Shown: positions 6,001-6,213 of the stretch, one piece after another
Layout: each line of letters starts with the position of its first letter
Position numbering within the stretch: the first letter of the stretch is position 1
Source of the DNA: Acidobacteriota bacterium
GTDB lineage: Bacteria; Acidobacteriota; Vicinamibacteria; Vicinamibacterales; 2-12-FULL-66-21
Direction of reading: 5' to 3'
Assembly: GCA_013694635.1 (NCBI GenBank)
Contig: JACDCA010000578.1
Location: 1 to 6,213, forward strand
Length of the DNA: 6,213 bases
Notes under the pieces: model-generated
Told to the model about the DNA's origin: nothing
Seen by the model: only the letters and a program-made list of their open reading frames with translations
Databases searched by the model: none
Program-made: the position numbers and the translations under genes

Positions 6001-6213
6001 GCGGGTGTTCTTGCCCTTGGTGATCGCTTTCGGATCGCTACCGTCGCGGTTGGCGATCCAGATGTTTTCGTCGCCGCTGCGGTCCGAGAGGAAGACGATC
6101 CTGGCGCCATCCGGCGAGTATCTCGGCTGGCTGTCGAACGTGATGCCCGGTATGATCCGCGTCGCTGTTCCCCCCTCCATCGGCAGCGTGTAGAGGTCCC
6201 CGAGTAGCTCGAA
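3049..6213 (-). CDS. Amidohydrolase with N-terminal TolB/PD40 beta-propeller (5' end outside window)
   Basis: This large, probably exported hydrolase has no defined substrate. The reading frame continues to the right edge (eleven codons before the Met at 6180-6178, including GDLYTLP, with no stop), so the start and any signal peptide are not visible. Numbering from that Met, residues 1 to about 550 carry PD40/TolB propeller blades (RYSPDG about 20, LSPDGRW 169, then LSPDGTKLAF, WSPDGRSIAF, YSLDGQR). A Lys/Glu/Pro linker spans about 557-596, and a metal-dependent amidohydrolase domain runs from about 610 (VVLRGARVITM). Candidate metal ligands are HAH (His677, His679), Lys768 in TIKQYMAG, His816 in EHTLP, and a GGHGQ motif (His915) where many relatives have Asp; I recall HGQ as usual for this propeller-fused subfamily. 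The C-terminus has the family closing motif GSIEKGKLADLVVLDKNPLE and a short basic tail. It precedes the regulator operon in the same direction, but a 25-bp palindrome separates them, so co-transcription is uncertain. Confidence 0.93.
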   Translation of the reverse strand, partial: FELLGDLYTLPMEGGTATRIIPGITFDSQPRYSPDGARIVFLSDRSGDENIWIANRDGSDPKAITKGKNTRYTSPEWTRDGKYIVVSKSGAPPGGTQLWLYHVDGGSGVNLTGSDERRQLNPLGAAVGKDDRFVYFTERTAAGSVYNQMNFRWQLGVYDRHTGENFRMSDELGSAMRPVLSPDGRWLVYATRWDAQTGLRVRDLKSGDDSWLIYPVTRDDQESASTRDLMPGSSFTPDSKALVTSFDGKMWRVNVPSGEATPIPFTAKIEQKLGPKVQFEYPIDEGPVRAQQIRYPRLSPDGTKLAFTALDRLWLMDYPSSKPRRVSSMDAGEHQPAWSPDGRSIAFVSWSDADGGHVYRVGADGGTPQKLTQIASFYSDPVYSLDGQRIVVVRGPRAERQEDFSPQGRGGQAMELVWLPAGGGETTLITPFRGQGRPHFAKDPTRIYAWEGSRGLVSFRFDGTDRKTHVKVTGYKNPNAEQASNASEVIMGPDGEHAIAEAQHHVYLLTVPVKGGEAPTVALASPDSASVPVKKLTTVGGEFLSWAGNGKLVTFALGRTLFKYDLDAAKAAEEKEKKEAEAKKDTEKKPDAEKKDEKPEPKKKPAYEPTPTEVIVEAPRTKPSGTVVLRGARVITMKANDVIDNADIVVTDNRIVEVGRRGQVKVPAGARTIDVTGKTIMPGLVDVHAHIWPAWDVHKTQVWEYLANLAYGVTTTRDPQTATTDVLAYRDLVETGQMIGPRVFGTGPGVFSQDNVQSLDEARDVLKRYSQYWDTKTIKQYMAGSRQQRQWIIMAAKEQKLMPTLEGGLDLKLNLTQIVDGYPGLEHTLPIMPLYKDVVQLVAQSGIVYTPTLLVQYGGPWAENYFYESTDVHGDQKMRRFAPHSDLDSTVLRRPWFHEQEYSFPLAAKVLADIVAAGGKVALGGHGQRQGIQCHWELWAIASGGMPAHEVLKVGTIYGAEGIGMGKDLGSIEKGKLADLVVLDKNPLENIRNTNSIRYVMKNGELYEGDTLDQVWPQQKKLPRQYWWDLEPSPRKTAPTRPRITTTNGATSRR

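Noticed and set aside
1..6213. tRNA, rRNA, CRISPR array, insertion sequence or defence system
   Set aside because: No cloverleaf, rRNA-like segment, regularly spaced repeats with spacers, transposase or recognised defence domain was seen.

Overview
This is a GC-rich bacterial window whose gene content suggests Acidobacteriota, possibly the Vicinamibacteria branch. That placement is an inference from memory of the families seen: a Tol-type beta-propeller fused to an amidohydrolase, an OmpR/HisKA two-component pair of a type common there, a gamma-glutamyltransferase remnant, and the probable N-terminus of an ADOP/MacB-type permease. No rRNA, tRNA, CRISPR array or insertion sequence is visible.

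Layout, left to right. At 1-76 (-) is the start of a probable ABC-transporter permease that leaves the window. An 80-bp divergent spacer (77-156) carries a 2.5-copy tandem 10-mer. At 157-1089 (+) is a decayed gamma-glutamyltransferase: its N-terminal, middle and extreme C-terminal parts are recognisable, but two internal blocks are missing, there is one small indel, and the catalytic threonine region is gone. It meets, tail to tail across 9 bp, the end of a leftward three-gene operon: response regulator (2963-2301), histidine kinase (2304-1308) and an uncharacterised 70-aa protein (1311-1099). Both gene junctions in the operon are 4-base stop/start overlaps (TTGA and ATGA), which suggests translational coupling. 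The kinase is broken in this sequence by one extra base in a C5/G5 run at 2153-2157; removing it restores a normal two-transmembrane kinase of 331 aa.

Upstream of the operon, the 85-bp gap 2964-3048 is almost filled by a 25-bp-arm inverted repeat built from an 8-bp tandem unit, one arm of which includes the stop codon of the next gene. That gene (3049 to beyond 6213, -) is a large secreted-type amidohydrolase with an N-terminal PD40/TolB-like propeller and a Lys/Glu-rich linker; its start lies outside the window.

Functionally, the regulator-kinase pair probably senses an envelope signal through a very short extracytoplasmic loop. The amidohydrolase and the former gamma-glutamyltransferase are typical of exported peptide or amide catabolism. 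No complete undescribed defence or mobile system is visible. The least explained items are the 70-aa duplicated-motif protein coupled to the kinase, and the palindromic intergenic repeat.
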